In this document: piece by piece, positions 1-10,969 of the stretch | Position numbering within the stretch: the first letter of the stretch is position 1 | Layout of the letters: each line of letters opens with the position of its first letter | NCBI GenBank assembly: GCA_037974665.1 | Contig: CM075771.1 | Span: 17,643,425 to 17,707,424 of the forward strand | Length of the DNA stretch: 64,000 nt | From: Ehretia macrophylla | Taxonomy: Eukaryota; Streptophyta; Magnoliopsida; Boraginales; Ehretiaceae | Direction: 5' to 3' | The notes under the pieces: model-generated | The model's input: the letters and a program-made list of their open reading frames with translations, nothing else | What the model was told of the DNA's origin: nothing | The model's database searches: none | Program-made: the position numbers and the translations under genes

Positions 1-2540
1 ACAAGTTTGCTTTGCTGTGCCTATTTTCAGGGCCCAAAATCGAACGTTTTCATCAGTTTGGGGACACTTTTCTTCTTCTGCGCTATTTTTCCGTCCCGAA
101 TCGTACGTTGTGAGCCACGAAAATGATGACAACCTAATCCATCAAATTTCTATTACCGAATCTCACGGCACCTTGGGCAAGACAACTTCACTTCACGTAG
201 AGGTTGGGCCCACAAACCAAGTGCGTAGGGCTTAGGACCAGGTCTTCGTCTCTCTGATGCCCATAACTTTTGATCCGTAAGGGTTACGCGGCGCACAGCA
301 TACCGTTGGAAAGCTCTCCAAAAAGCTCTACGATGAAGGTAGCAAGCCTCCTAGGCTGGGTCTATTTTCAGAGCTCAAAATCGAACGTTTTCATTAGTTT
401 CGGGACACTTTTCTTTTTCTGCGATGTTTTTCCATCCCGGATTGTATGTCGTGAGTCGCGAAAAGGACGAAAACCTAATCCATTACATTTCTATTACCAA
501 ATCCAACGGCACCTTGGGCAAGACAACTTCGCTTCACGTAGAGGCTGGGCCCGCAAACTGAGGGCGTAGAGCTTGGGACCAGGTCTCCGTCGCTCCGGTG
601 CCCATAACTTTTGATCCATAAGGACTTATGCGGCACACAACATACCGTTGGAAAGCTCTCCGGGAGCTCTACGACGGGGGGACCAAGCCTGCTCGGCTGC
701 CCAAAATTGAACATTTTCATCAGTTTTTGGACATTTTTCTTCTTTTGCGTTCTTTTTGCGCCCCGGATCGTACGTCGTGAGCCGCGAAAAGGACAACAAC
801 CTAATTCAACACATTTCTATTACCGAATCCCACGATACCTTGTGCAAGACAACTTCACTTCACGTGGAGGCTGGGCCCGCAAACCGAGGTCATGGGGCAT
901 AGGACCAGGTCTCCGTCGCTCCGGTGCCCATAACTTTTGATTCGTAAGGAGTTACGCGGCACACAACATACCATTGGAAAGCTCTCCGAGAGTTCTACGA
1001 CGGGGGCAGCAAGCCTGATCGTCTACGACTATTTTTGGAGCCCAAAATCGAACGTTTTCATCAGTTTCTGGACACTTTTATTCTTTTGCGCTATTTTTTC
1101 ATCACGTATCGTACGTCGTGAGCAGCGAAAAGGACGACAACCTAATCCATCACATTTCTATTACCGAATCCCATGCCACCTTGGGCAAGACAACTTTGCT
1201 TCGCGTAGAGGTTGGGCCCGCAAACCGAGGGCGGGAGGCTTAGGACCAGGTTTTCGTGGATCCGGTGCCTATTACTTTTGATTCTTAAGGAGTTATGCGG
1301 CGCACAATATACCGTTGGAAAGCTCTACGAGAGCTTTACGACGGAGGTAGCAAGCCTGCTCGGCCGCACCTATTTTCGGAGCCCAAAATCGAACGTTTTC
1401 ATCAAATTCTGGACACTTTTCTTCTTTCGCACTGTTTTTCCGCCCCGGATCGTACGTCGTGAGCTGCGAAAATGACGACAACCTAATCCACCACATTTAT
1501 ATTACCGAATCCTAGGCTACATTGGACAAGACAACTTAGCTTCACGTAGAGGCTGGGCCAGCAAACCGAGGGCGTGGGTCTTGGGACCAAGTCTCCGTCG
1601 CTCCGGTGCCCATAGCTTTTGATCCGTAAGAAGTTACACGGAACACAGCATACCGTTGGAAAGCTCTCTGAGAGCTCTACAACAGGGGCAGCAAGCTTGC
1701 TCGGTTGCAACTATTTTTGAGGCCCAAAATTGAACATTTTCATCAGTTTCGGGACACTTTTCTTTTTTTGCACTATTTTTTAGTCTCGGATCGTACGTCG
1801 TGAACCGCGAAAAGGACGACAACCAAATCCATCACATTTCTATTATCGAATCCCATGCCACCTTGGGCAAGATAACTTCGGTTCACGTAGAGGCTCGGCC
1901 CGCAAACCGAGGGGTGGGGCTTAAGACCAGGTCTCCGTCGCTCCGGTGCCCATAACTTATGATCCGTAAGGAGTTACGCAGCGCACAGCATACCGTGGGA
2001 AAACTCTCCGAGAGATCTACGACATGGGCAGTAAGTGTGCTCGGCTGCGCCTCTTTTTGGAGCCTAAAATTGAACGTTTTCATCAGTTTCATGACATTTT
2101 TCTTCTTTTGCGTTGTTTTCTCCGTCCCGGATCGTACGTCGTGAGCCGCGAAAAGGACGACAACCAAATCCATCACATTTCTATTACCGAATCCCATGGC
2201 ACCTTGGGCAAGACAACTTCACTTCACGTAGAGGCTGGGCCCGCAAACCGAGGGCGTGGGGCTTAGGATCAGGTCTCCGTCGCTCCGGTGCCTATAACTT
2301 TTGATCCGTAAGGAGTTACGCGGTGCACAGCATACCGTTGGAAAGCTCTCTGAGTGATCTACGATGGTGGTAGTAAGCCTGCTCGCCTACGCCTGTTTTT
2401 GCAGCCCAAAATCGAACGTTTTCATCAGTTTCGGGACACTTTTCTTCTTTAGCGCTGTTTTTCCGTCCCGGATCGTACATCGTGAGCCGCGAAAAGGACG
2501 ACAACCTAATCCCTCACATATCTATTACCGAATCCCACGC
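1..2540 (+). repeat. Satellite array A, ~341-bp monomers (about 7.4 copies)
   Basis: This is a head-to-tail array of a ~341-bp unit, cut by the window edge on the left and by a retroelement on the right. The same landmarks recur in every monomer in the same order: TAACTTTTGATCCGTAAGG, CATACCGTTGGAAAGCTCT, CCCGGATCGTACGTCGTGAG, CACCTTGGGCAAGACAACTT and CGAGGGCGTGGGGCTTAGG. Successive copies of the first landmark lie 340-341 bp apart (for example 1272, 1613, 1953). Monomers differ from each other by roughly 10-15% by eye, mostly transitions, many at CpG. The short open frames inside are incidental. The array ends at CACGC, which is repeated at 21320-21324. I do not recognise the satellite family. 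Confidence 0.97.
2536..2540. repeat. Left target-site duplication candidate of element A (CACGC)
   Basis: The last five satellite bases before the LTR start TGTGAGGC are CACGC. The same five bases begin the satellite again at 21320-21324, in identical monomer register (offset about 241-245 counting from TAACTTTT). Five bases is the usual duplication length for Ty3/gypsy elements. Confidence 0.8.
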
Positions 2541-2770
2541 TGTGAGGCGTGACCTTGATTTACGTGCGATACCTCGTTTCGTGTGCCGTACCTAGGTTTG
2601 TGTGCCTTGTCCTAGGTTGAAGTGTGGTGTTTCATTTTGTGTGCCTTGCATGGTATTACGTGCATTCATTTAGGGTTGCGTGCGTTTACTTGGAAAAATG
2701 TGCATTCGTCTCATAGTTCGTGCCTTACCTCGTAGTGCGTGCCATAAACTTAGGAAAGCGTGCCCACACG
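2541..2770 (+). repeat. Degenerate ~20-bp minisatellite at LTR 5' end
   Basis: A run of roughly 20-bp units carries the recurring words CGTGC and ACCT(A/C)GG, for example GTGCCTTGTCCTAGG, GTGCATTCATTTAGGG and GTGCCTTACCTCGTAG. Equivalent stretches open every other LTR here: 14475-14700, 40712-40945 and 58394-58625 on +, 8850-9089 on -. In the nested LARD-like element they are about twice as long. The position is the U3 end of the LTR, where enhancer repeats of LTR elements often sit; a regulatory role is only inferred. Confidence 0.75.
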
Positions 2771-3761
2771 CTAATCAAGAAAGCATCTTATACGAAGCAC
2801 TAGATCATCAATTAATCCTACAAACTCCACTAACCAATATTAAAATGCTAATTCAACTCACTAGAAGACAAAATTGCACAAAAAGCTAAACATTCTTATT
2901 CTTTATTCCTTATTCTTTTGCACATCCCAAACACACAATATAATAATGCTCAAACAAGACAAAAAAATTCAGATTTGATCAAGTCTTGGCCGACCATGAG
3001 ATGGATTTTGTGCTTGCTTTGCATAATTCAAAATTAAACTTAGACAACCTACGACACAAAGCATAAAAAAAATGACTCAAAACCCTACCCAATGCACCAA
3101 AATCTCGACCCACTCAATTGCCCATGCTAGACAATTCAAATTATGCTCTTGAAGACACAAAATCCAAATTTTGTGAAGCCCATAGCCGACACATGCATTC
3201 AAGGCATCAAAATTCCTCAAGCTTTTCATTTCTTTCTCACATTATCCCTTTCTCTCATTCACTCTCTCTCTCTCGGCCTTGGCTGCAATTATAGACTCCA
3301 TAGCTTAAGTTCATCATCCTAAGGTTCATCAAGACATACAAGACACTAAGGAACTCGACCAAGCAAGCTAGAATGCAAAAAGACGTACATGCAAGCTCAT
3401 AGAACCTTCATTTCGGTATAGGTATGTTTGATAGCTTCTATTTCATTTTCTTTTTGTTCTAACCATAGGCACATACTAAGGACATGGTAACTTAGCTTGG
3501 AATTAAGAATCTCAAGTCATCTCTCGGCCAAGCAAAGAGAAAAGTCGATCTTGTGCATCATCAAGAGCTTTGTGCATCTTCATTATTGTCTTGCTAAGGT
3601 GAGGGCTAAAACTCTTTTGAAAATCCTTCAAAAACCACATGCATGCCTTTAAATGTCTATTTTTACCTCTGTACTTGTGATATATGTGTGTACATAAGCT
3701 TTTATAAACATGCATGGCAAGATATTTGGCTAGAATGTGAAGATAAGTGAAATTGCGTAAA

Positions 3762-4185
3762 TGACAGTCTTCTGACTTGTTGGAGCGAAGTGAATTTCAC
3801 CAGGTAAATGATGTTGAAAATGCGTGAAAATTGGTAGGTGACTAGTTTTGCCAATTCTGAGAATTTTTCATAGAAATAGGCCAAAGACAATTTTGACTCT
3901 AAAGTCCCCAAAATGGAAAAACATCGAAAGGTGTCCAAATCTGGAAAATCTAGGAAAACGAAGCAGGTTTTTGGCAGTTCACTGTTCTTGTAGAATGAAT
4001 CAATTTTGACTTAGTAAATGATATCAAAAGTGCATGAAATTTGTTATTCTGCTATATTTGTCAGTTCTAGACATTTTTGTCAGAAATAGACTAAGGCTAA
4101 ATCTGACCGTAAGGCCCTCAAAAATGACAAGTATTGAAATGTGTACAAATCTGGACAGTTTTGCGTAGTCTCATGGTTTTGGCTA
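3762..4185 (+). repeat. Pair of diverged ~210-bp direct repeats inside the LTR
   Basis: Two copies aligned at a constant 210-bp displacement are readable by eye: TAAATGATGTTGAAAATG at 3805 pairs with TAAATGATATCAAAAGTG at 4015, GTGTCCAAATCTGGAAAA pairs with GTGTACAAATCTGGACAG, and the AAATAG(G/A)C(C/T)AA words line up between them. The next segment (TATAACTCTTGAATCCG, then AAATGATGCGAGG near 4207) may be the start of a third, weaker copy. The same arrangement exists in all the LTRs, so the duplication predates the split of the subgroups. Confidence 0.75.
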
Positions 4186-4960
4186 TAACTCTTGAATCCG
4201 AACTCCAAATGATGCGAGGTTTGTCTCTGGGTTTAGTTCACTCCTTAAGATTTAATTTGACATTTTGTTAATTGGAATTGGAGATTGTTTGCTTGTCTCA
4301 ATGATTGTGAGAAAACAGTCCATTGCAGTGAGGTTTTCATCTCGTGATATGCTTTGAAAATTATTGTAACTTCTCTTGTTGTATTAAATGCTTGGGATTG
4401 TGGCACTTGGATGTTGTGTGTACTGTTTTGAATACTTGAGGATGTTTAATTAATCGATGCATGGCTTTGGTTTGATTACTTGTCAACTCGTGGCTTAATC
4501 GTACATGTAAGCATGAATTGAAACCCTAGTGACTATGAAAAACTTGGTAAGTATCGATCCTATAGTTATCGTGTCTATTTGTGTGATTAGTGGGCTGCCC
4601 GTAGTTGTCTTTATAGCCCTAAATGTGATTCCGACAATTACATGTTGATAAGTAGACCTTTTCTTGCACCCGATCCTACGTAGATGTTGTTGCATGTTGT
4701 ATGACCTTTTTATTTGATTGCGTGAACCCCGAAATGAGTTATATGACTTGATTCACATGTGTTACATGGCTGTCCATTTACTATTCATATAACTCCATGC
4801 GTTTTACAAGTGAAATTACATGTCAAACTTACCTCGTTCGTTTACTTGTCAACGTGCGATCTTATAACTGCTCGGAGGCAACCTACTTTGTTGTCCTCCT
4901 AATGTGATATGTTAAATGTTATAAATGTGCATTGCATACAAGGTTGCAACCTTTCATTGT

Positions 4961-5030
4961 GGCATGGTAGCGTTTCACGCACGCCGGGCGGCATCGGGCT
5001 TGCCGGTGCTACCGTGACTACCATGGTCCA
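4961..5030 (+). other. GC-rich stem-loop conserved in LTRs
   Basis: CATGGTAG at 4963-4970 is the reverse complement of CTACCATG at 5018-5025, and GGTAGC pairs with GCTACC further in. The loop is GC-rich (CACGCACGCCGGGCGGCATC then GGGCTTGCCGG). The stem-loop is kept in the LTR at 16893-16960, the solo LTR (about 6581-6645, opposite strand) and both LTRs of the LARD-like element (about 46011-46078 and 52489-52556). It stands out from the AT-rich surroundings. It may be an RNA structure in the R/U5 part of the transcript; function unknown. Confidence 0.6.
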
Positions 5031-5513
5031 ATTCCCTCTCTCGCTTGGCATTCCACCCTCGGAGAGTTGGGTCGTAGGTTTTCAGGGTACATCCGGAGTA
5101 CACCCAAATGGGAGCGATAAGTGGATGATTGAAGTCGGCCGCAACAATTGTATCGAAATCGATATTGAGAGCAAATGCTCACCGTATCCTTGAAATGATT
5201 GGTAATTGTATCTGTTGCTCAATTTGATTCTTATACTTGCGTACCTTATTACTTGTAATATGTGACATGTTTTCAAAAAGGGGTTTTTCATAAGTTAACC
5301 AAAAAAAGAGTTTCAAACGTATTTCTCGTTCCCCCTTCGTTGAGTTCATAAGGACTCACCCTCTTTCATCATCTCAGGTGAAGAAGACCAGGAACAGGTA
5401 CTCGAGGACAACGTGCCTATTGATGACTCATTGGAATGATTGCTTGCCCTACGTGTCTTACTTGACTATGGCCATTTCGTGAACGATATGTTGTTTGAAG
5501 ACTATTTCTTATG

Positions 5514-5518
5514 TTGCT
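5514..5518. repeat. Left target-site duplication of solo LTR (TTGCT)
   Basis: TTGCT directly precedes the solo LTR and is repeated at 9090-9094 directly after it. The empty-site version is visible in the sister LTR near 17465. Confidence 0.93.
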
Positions 5519-8500
5519 TGTCAAGCCCTAACCCGGCCTATAAGGTTAGACTAGGGTGTTATCTAAACATTCAAGTCACGTCTCGTACTTAATTGTTCAT
5601 GAAAATTTAACACTTAATGTATTAGCCTAAACTCCAAAAATTTTCCAGAAAACCGGCAGCATAACGGCTGTAATTGGGCTCTTTGGTTTGACCTAATTCT
5701 CTAAACGCCTCAAATTTTCCAATCTCAATTTCATTTCCAACTAGGATTACTATTTACCATCAATTGAAATGCCTACTGGTTATCTCGATGTCTTGTTTGA
5801 TTAATAACCTAGCATGATACTATGTCTCGTTTGTTTGTTTATCCTCGTTACAAAAGTACCTGTTGATCTTAGCTTAACAACGAGTACCTGCTTAAGATTT
5901 GGTTGGTTCATTTTACTTAGCCCTTACCTAATACTTCATAATCCTATTATAGATACTAGCAGTAATAATAGCAAAATGACCATAGTAGTGTTTGTCTAGT
6001 TCATATCAGTACAAACCAAAATTAGACCCCAAATTACAACGGGGGTCTTTTACATTACAAACAACAAGCAACATAAAAGAAATAGTCTTCGAGTAGCATA
6101 GTTCACAAATAGCCATAATCACGCAAAGCACATAGGACAGGTAGTCACTCCAAGGAATCATCGTTAGGCACATCGTCCTCAGGTACCTGTTCTTGATCTT
6201 CTTCACCTGTGATGATAAAAGAGGGGAAGTCCTTATGAACTCAGCGAGGAGGAACGAGAAATAGGTTTTGAAACTCATTTTCTGGTTCAACTTATGAAAA
6301 TCCTTTTGTAAGCATGAATGTACACAATTAAGTACATAACAATAATATAAAGTAAAGGAACACAATTACCAGTCTTTCCTCCCCGAGGTCCTCTAGGAAC
6401 CAAGCGAGAGTACTTATACATATAGTAAAAGGATACGGTGAGCTTTTGCTCTCAATTGTTACGGCCGACTTCAAATCATCCCCTTATCACGCCAAGTGGG
6501 TGTACTCCGGATGTACCCCGAAATCCTACGACCCAACTCTCCGAGGAAGTCTAGCCCCCAAGCGAGAGAGGGAATTGGACAATGGTAGTCACGGTTGCAC
6601 CGGCAAGCCCGATGCCGCCCGGTGTGCGTGAACGCTACCACGCCAGAATGAAAGGTTGCAACCTCATATGCAATGCACATTTATGACATTTAATATATCA
6701 CATTAGGAGGACAACAAAGTAGGTTGCCTCCGGACAGTCATAAGATTGCACATTGACAAGTAAACAAGCGAGGCACGAATAGACAAGTAATTTCACTTGA
6801 AAGGCACATGGAGTTATACGAACATTAAACGGGCAGCCATGTACGCACATAAATTAAGTCATATAACTCAATTCAAAGTCCACGTAATCAAATAATAAGA
6901 CTATTCAACATGCAACAACATTTACGTGGGTTTGGATGCAAGAAAGGCCTATTTGTCAACATGCAATGATCAAAATCACATTTAGGGCTATAAGGGCAAC
7001 TACGGGCAGCCTACTCAACATATAATTACACACAATATCCAAAGGATCAACACTTAGCAAGTTTACCTAGTCACTAGGGTTTCCATTTTGTGCTTACCCG
7101 TGCGATTAAGCCCCAAGTCAACTCAAAATCAATCTCAAGCCATGCATCAATTAATTCAAACATCCCCAAGTACTCAAAACAGTCCACACAACATCACAAT
7201 GCCACAATCCCAAGCATTTAATACCACAAGAAAAGTTACAACAAATTTTCTAAGCATATAACTAAGTGAAACCCTCACTGCAATAGGCTGTTTTCTCACA
7301 ATCATTAAGACAAGTAAACAATCTCCAATTCCAGTGAATAAGATGTCAAATTAAATCTTAAGAAATGAACTAAAATCAGAAACAAATCTCGCATCATTTG
7401 GAGTTCAGGTCCAATAGTTATAGCCAAAATAGTGGGATTGCACAAAACTGTCCAGATTTGCACACATTTCAATACTTGTCGTTTTTGAGGTCCTTAAGGT
7501 CAGATTTAGCCTTGGTCCATTTCTGACAAAAACGTCCAGAACTGAAAAAAACATCATCAAACCAAATTTCATGAATTTTTGATATCATTTACTAAGTCAA
7601 AACTGGTTCTCTCTACAAGGTCAGTGCATCTGCCAAAACCTGCTTTATTTTTCCAGACTTTCCAGATTTGGGCACATTTTAAAGATTGGCCATTTTGAGG
7701 ACCTTAGAGTCAAAGTTAGCTTTGGCCTATTTCTGCGAAAAATGTTCAAAACTGGAAAAAATAGTTACCTACCAATTTTAATGCATTTTCAACATCATTT
7801 TCCTAGCTAAAATCACCTCACAACAACAAAACAGAAAGCTGTCACCAAACCCGATTTCATCTATCATCACCTTCAAGCCAAAATCTTGCCATGCATAGTT
7901 GTAAAAGCTTATAAACACACATATATCTCAAGTACAGAAGCAAAGACAAACATTTAAGAGCATGCATGTGAATTTTTGAAGGATTTTCAAAAGGTCTTAG
8001 CCCTCACCTTAGCAAATCAACAAGAAGATGCACAAAACTTTGATGAAGCACAAATTTCTTCTTCTTCCTTGCTTAGCCGAGACTCCAACTCGATTTTCTC
8101 TATTTTTCCTAGCTTAGTGGCCAAGTTCTTAGTAGATGCATGTGGTTAGAACAAGAAGAAAAGAAATGGAAGCTAGCAAACTCACCAAGGCCGAAATGGT
8201 GACTCAAAGAGCTTGCATGTGTGATTCTTGCAACTTAGCTAGCTTGGTCGAGTCTCTTTTCTTGTTGCTTGTCTTGATGCACCATAGAATGATGAAGATG
8301 AGCAATGGTAAGATGAAACTCAGTCAAGGCAGAGAGAGAGAGAGAAGAATGAGAGGGAGAGAGAGAAATGTGAGGAGAATGAGAAACAATGAAAAAAAAA
8401 TAGGGGCTTTGGAAAAGAAGAAGCATGGGTCGGCCTTGGGAAAACAAAAATTCAGATTTGTGTCTTCAAGAAGCTTGAATTTTGAATCACCTAGCATGGG

Positions 8501-9089
8501 CAAGGAGCATTGTCGAGATTGGTGGAGTTTTGAGGAGTTTTGAGCTAATTTTTTTATGCATTTGTGTCATAGAATTGTCATAGTTTGTCTAGGAATTAAG
8601 TTGAATTAAACAAGCAAGCACAAAAGCCCACATGGTGGTCGGCGAAGGCATCTAAAAATCTGATTTTTTGTCATCTTTTGAGCATTATTTAATTGTGTGT
8701 TGAAAGTGCAAAAAGAATAAGAAATAAAGAATAAGGAATGTCTAGCTTTTTGTGAGATTTTGTCTTCTAGTGGGTTGAATTAGTAATTTAATAATAGTTA
8801 GTAGAATTTGTAGGATTAATTAATGACCTAGTGCTTCGTGTAAGATGCTTTCTTGATTAGCGTGAGGGCACGCTTTCCTAGGTCTAGGGCACGCACTATG
8901 AGGTAGGGCACGAACTACGAGACAAACGCACATTTTTCAAGTAAATGCACGCAACCCTAAATGAATGCACGTAATTCAATGCATGGCACACAAAACGAAC
9001 ACAATTCTTAAACCTAGGTCAAGGCACGCAATTCTAGGTTAGGGCACACGAAACGAGGTATCGCACGCAAATCGAGGTCGGGCCTCACA
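5519..9089 (-). mobile_element. Solo LTR (subgroup B, Tekay/Del-like) nested in the element A 5' LTR
   Basis: On the + strand it begins TGTCAAGCCCTAACCCGG and ends GGTCGGGCCTCACA, so it is a full LTR of 3571 bp in reverse orientation. TTGCT flanks it at 5514-5518 and 9090-9094. The uninterrupted sequence at 17461-17490 reads ATGTTGCTTGTTGTTG across the same point, with one TTGCT. No internal domain is present. A clean duplication around a single LTR is the standard result of recombination between the two LTRs of a full element. Its sequence is closest to the element B LTRs (for example 6006-6365 against 42849-43208). Purine-rich tract at 8330-8372. Confidence 0.95.
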
Positions 9090-9094
9090 TTGCT
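9090..9094. repeat. Right target-site duplication of solo LTR (TTGCT)
   Basis: This is the second copy of the 5-bp duplication. After it the host LTR continues to 9645. Confidence 0.93.
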
Positions 9095-9656
9095 TGTTGT
9101 TGCATTGTAAATGACCCTCGTTGTAATTTGGGGTCAAATTTTGGGTTGTACTGATCATAACTAGATAGACACTCCTATGGTCGTTTTTGCTATCACTACT
9201 GGTTAGTATCTATCGCAGGCTTATGAAGTATCAGGTAAAGGATTAAGTAAAATGAATCTATCCAATCTTAAGCAGGTACTCATTGGTAGGCTAAGATCAA
9301 CAGGTACTTTTGTAACAAGGATTAACAAACAAACGAGACACAGTTATCATGCTAGGTTGTTAATCAAACGAGACTTCAAGATAACTAGTAGGCGTTTCGA
9401 TTGGTGATAAATAATAATCTTAGTTGGAAATGAATTTGAGATTGAAAGTTTCGAGGCATTTAGAGAATTAGGTCAAACTAAAGAGCCCAATTACAATCGT
9501 CATGCTGCCGATTTTCCAGAGAATTTTTGGAGTTCAGGCTAAACGTTAAGTGTTAAACCTTCATGAACGATTAAGTACGCGAAATGACTTGAATGTTTAG
9601 ATCATTCCCTAGTCTAACCTCAATAGTTCGGGTTAGGGCGTGACACCTTAGAGAAA

Positions 9657-9668
9657 TGGTATCAGAGC
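9657..9668 (+). promoter_or_regulatory. Primer-binding site, initiator-Met tRNA type
   Basis: TGGTATCAGAGC lies 11 bases after the LTR end (9645). This is the usual plant LTR-retrotransposon site, complementary to the 3' end of initiator methionine tRNA, where minus-strand DNA synthesis begins. Confidence 0.93.
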
Positions 9669-9922
9669 TTAGATTGCTTAAGCCAGGTTTAACTCTCGAA
9701 CCATGGGTAGAAGCCCTAAGGTTATTAGGATGACTTGTTTATGTGTGATAATGTGTCATAATGTTAATTGTGCCTTCTATTTTCTATGTGCTTATGTGAT
9801 TAACATGTCTTAACTGTTTCGAGAATTGTGTGTCTATATCAAATTGTACGTTGCATACCTTATACATTAAATTCTTGTTTGTCGTATTCCAATAAATTGT
9901 GCATAATAATCTGTGCCTATAG

Positions 9923-10960
9923 ATGGCTGGCCCTAGTACCCGCAATACTAATAGGAGCGGTGAGCCCCAAGAGACCGGAGATGCTCATCAAACTAATCCT
10001 GGCATGGCTATGTTTAATATGATGGCGAATGCTATGGATCTCGTGTCACGAGTGATGGAACATCAAGATGCACGTGAAGCAAACAACAACAATAACAGGA
10101 ATGGTGGTAACAATGGGAGAAACAACAGAATGCGAGAGTTCCTTGACTTTCACCCGTCCAAATTCTTCGGGAAAGCTGATGATGAAAAGGTAGAGGCTTG
10201 GCTTTCTGAAATTGAGAGGATTTTCAGGCCACTTGACTACACCGACGAGGAAAAGGTTGAGTTCGATGTGTTTCTATTGCACGGGGATGCTGAGCATTGG
10301 TGGTACATTGTGGAGGCACTTTGGGAAACTGATCATACACCACGCTTGTGGGGTAATTTCGTTAAGGCATTCAAGGAGAAATACGTACCTGCAGTTTCCA
10401 GGCAGAGGCGAATTAAGGAATTCATGCACTTGAACCAGGGTAATATGACGGTGGTCTAGTATGAGGCTCGTTTTGACCGACTATCCCGCTATACTCGATA
10501 CATGGTCAGTACCCTTGAGGCGAAGATGTGGAAATTTACGAATGGGTTGAGGCCAGAAATTCAGGACCAGTTGGCTTCGCATGACTTCACTACCTTTTCT
10601 GCTATCCTTGTGGCTGCCTCCCGAGTTGAGAAGAGGAAACTTGATAGAGCCGGTTCGAGCCAGTCGAACAAGAAACCATATCAGCCTCCAGGTCAACAGA
10701 GGAAATTCCAGAGTCAAAGTCGCAGTTAGGGCCAGAGCCAGAACAGACCAGTTAATAACCATGGCGCGACTAAAGTACCATCAGCCTCTTCTACCCGCGA
10801 ATCCACAGGTAGTTCACCTGCTTCTCAGACTGTCACCTATTCTTATTGTAATAGGAAAGGTCACACCGAGGCCCAGTGTTGGAGGAAATCGGGACGATGC
10901 GTAGGGTGTGGCAGTGATCAATACCAGGTCAAAGATTGTCCTAAATGGCAAGGGGGACAA
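9923..10960 (+). pseudogene. gag: gag region of element A, first copy (fossil)
   Basis: Gag forms the particle and packages RNA. The reading starts at an ATG at 9923 (MAGPSTRNTNRSGEP), about 255 bp after the primer site. A low-complexity Asn-rich stretch follows. Next is the retrotransposon gag core (WLSEIERIFRPLDYTDEEK, EHWW, RQRRIKEF, LNQGNMTV), then a Gln/Ser-rich linker, and near 10840-10950 the nucleic-acid-binding zinc-knuckle area (RKGHTEAQCW, CGSDQ, KDCPKW). The same start and order occur in the copies at 18289 and 43965, which supports the choice of start. It is broken in more than one place. Confidence 0.88.
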
Positions 10961-10969
10961 AATCAGATT

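Larger units (their letters stand above)
2541..9645 (+). repeat. 5' LTR of element A (subgroup A), split by a nested solo LTR
   Basis: The LTR begins TGTGAGGC and ends GGCGTGACA just before the primer-binding site. It lies in two pieces, 2541-5518 and 9095-9645, together about 3.53 kb, matching the 3.55-kb second LTR at 14475-18021. Visible parts: a CpG-rich region of degenerate ~20-bp repeats (2541-2770), an AT-rich stretch, a CT-rich tract near 3240-3275, two diverged ~210-bp direct repeats (about 3762-4185), and a GC-rich stem-loop (4961-5030). It belongs to the same sequence subgroup as the second LTR (both have CATCCCAAACACACAATATA near 620-bp offset). No host gene lies in it. Confidence 0.93.

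Noticed and set aside
937-1281. Open frames of 60-149 codons in nearly every satellite monomer, on both strands, with recurring translations
   Set aside because: They recur because the DNA repeats. The 341-bp period is not a multiple of three, most start at TTG or CTG, many monomers lack them, and changes between monomers are not biased to silent sites. No gene is supported.
8330-8372. GA/CT-rich tracts (also near 3240-3275, 15180-15210, 41430-41470, 47755-47790, 54000-54035, 59115-59150)
   Set aside because: They are parts of the LTRs at one fixed position, not independent microsatellite loci. They may influence LTR promoter activity but nothing here shows it.
8136-8543. 135-codon open frame, rich in Arg/Glu/Met, inside the solo LTR
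   Set aside because: It is antisense to the LTR and crosses a GA-rich simple tract. Related frames at 41418-41663 and 59100-59345 exist only because they are copies of the same LTR.
9657-9668. tRNA gene
   Set aside because: The initiator-Met match is only the 12-base primer-binding site. No cloverleaf-forming sequence surrounds it, and no tRNA gene was seen elsewhere.
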